Below, piece after piece: positions 5,402 to 5,465 of a DNA stretch of 5,465 nt (positions within the stretch are counted from its first letter, which is position 1; each line of letters starts with the position of its first letter). Origin of the DNA: Psychrobacter sp. (GTDB lineage: Bacteria; Pseudomonadota; Gammaproteobacteria; Pseudomonadales; Moraxellaceae); the NCBI GenBank assembly GCA_029256865.1, contig JARIEH010000190.1, positions 1 through 5,465 on the forward strand. The letters are read 5' to 3'. Both the position numbers and the translations under genes were made by a program. The notes under the pieces are model-generated. The model saw only the letters and a program-made list of their open reading frames with translations. It made no database searches and was not told where the DNA came from.

Positions 5402-5465
5402 CACCTTAAAAGAAAAGAAAGCAAAATACAAATATCAAACTGTTACATAGTGCTGTTATCTACTG

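Noticed and set aside
1..5465. CRISPR array, tRNA or rRNA gene, insertion sequence, toxin-antitoxin or defence genes
   Set aside because: No regularly spaced repeats, tRNA-like folds, transposase motifs or defence domains were seen on either strand; nearly all sequence is accounted for by five genes.

Overview
The window is one strand-coherent block of chromosomal housekeeping genes, all on the minus strand. It most likely comes from a gammaproteobacterium of the Moraxellaceae, with Psychrobacter the best guess and Acinetobacter or Moraxella relatives less likely. This rests on the protein sequences, the moderate GC content with AT-rich intergenic spacers, and a FFLEE-type protein placed before ubiE. 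The genus is inference from remembered family patterns, not from a search.

In transcription order (right to left): a 254-bp upstream region (5212-5465) holds a perfect 16-bp palindrome, two TATAAT boxes and an unrecognised 38-codon reading frame. Next come a 237-aa protein of unknown function with a degenerate FFLEE-type motif (4498-5211), UbiE (3372-4427), UbiJ (2527-3246) and UbiB (816-2474). Last is the N-terminal 265 residues of a D-lactate dehydrogenase (cytochrome)-like FAD-binding oxidoreductase (1-796), which runs off the left edge. Spacings are 70, 125, 52 and 19 nt, and I see no convincing intrinsic terminator between genes, so read-through transcription as an operon is plausible.

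The core is the ubiE-ubiJ-ubiB cluster known from E. coli and other gammaproteobacteria. UbiE methylates the quinone ring, UbiJ is the SCP2-type lipid-binding scaffold of the soluble Ubi complex, and UbiB is the atypical kinase-like ATPase needed for ubiquinone production. The last gene encodes an enzyme type that in characterised relatives feeds electrons into the respiratory chain, so it fits beside quinone synthesis.

I do not see a wholly new system such as a defence island, CRISPR array or mobile element. The points that stand out are a 100-residue Gln/Asn/Thr/Ser-rich, probably disordered N-terminal extension on UbiE, extra segments in UbiJ and UbiB relative to E. coli, the unknown gene at the head of the cluster, and the structured leader with its palindrome and small open frame.
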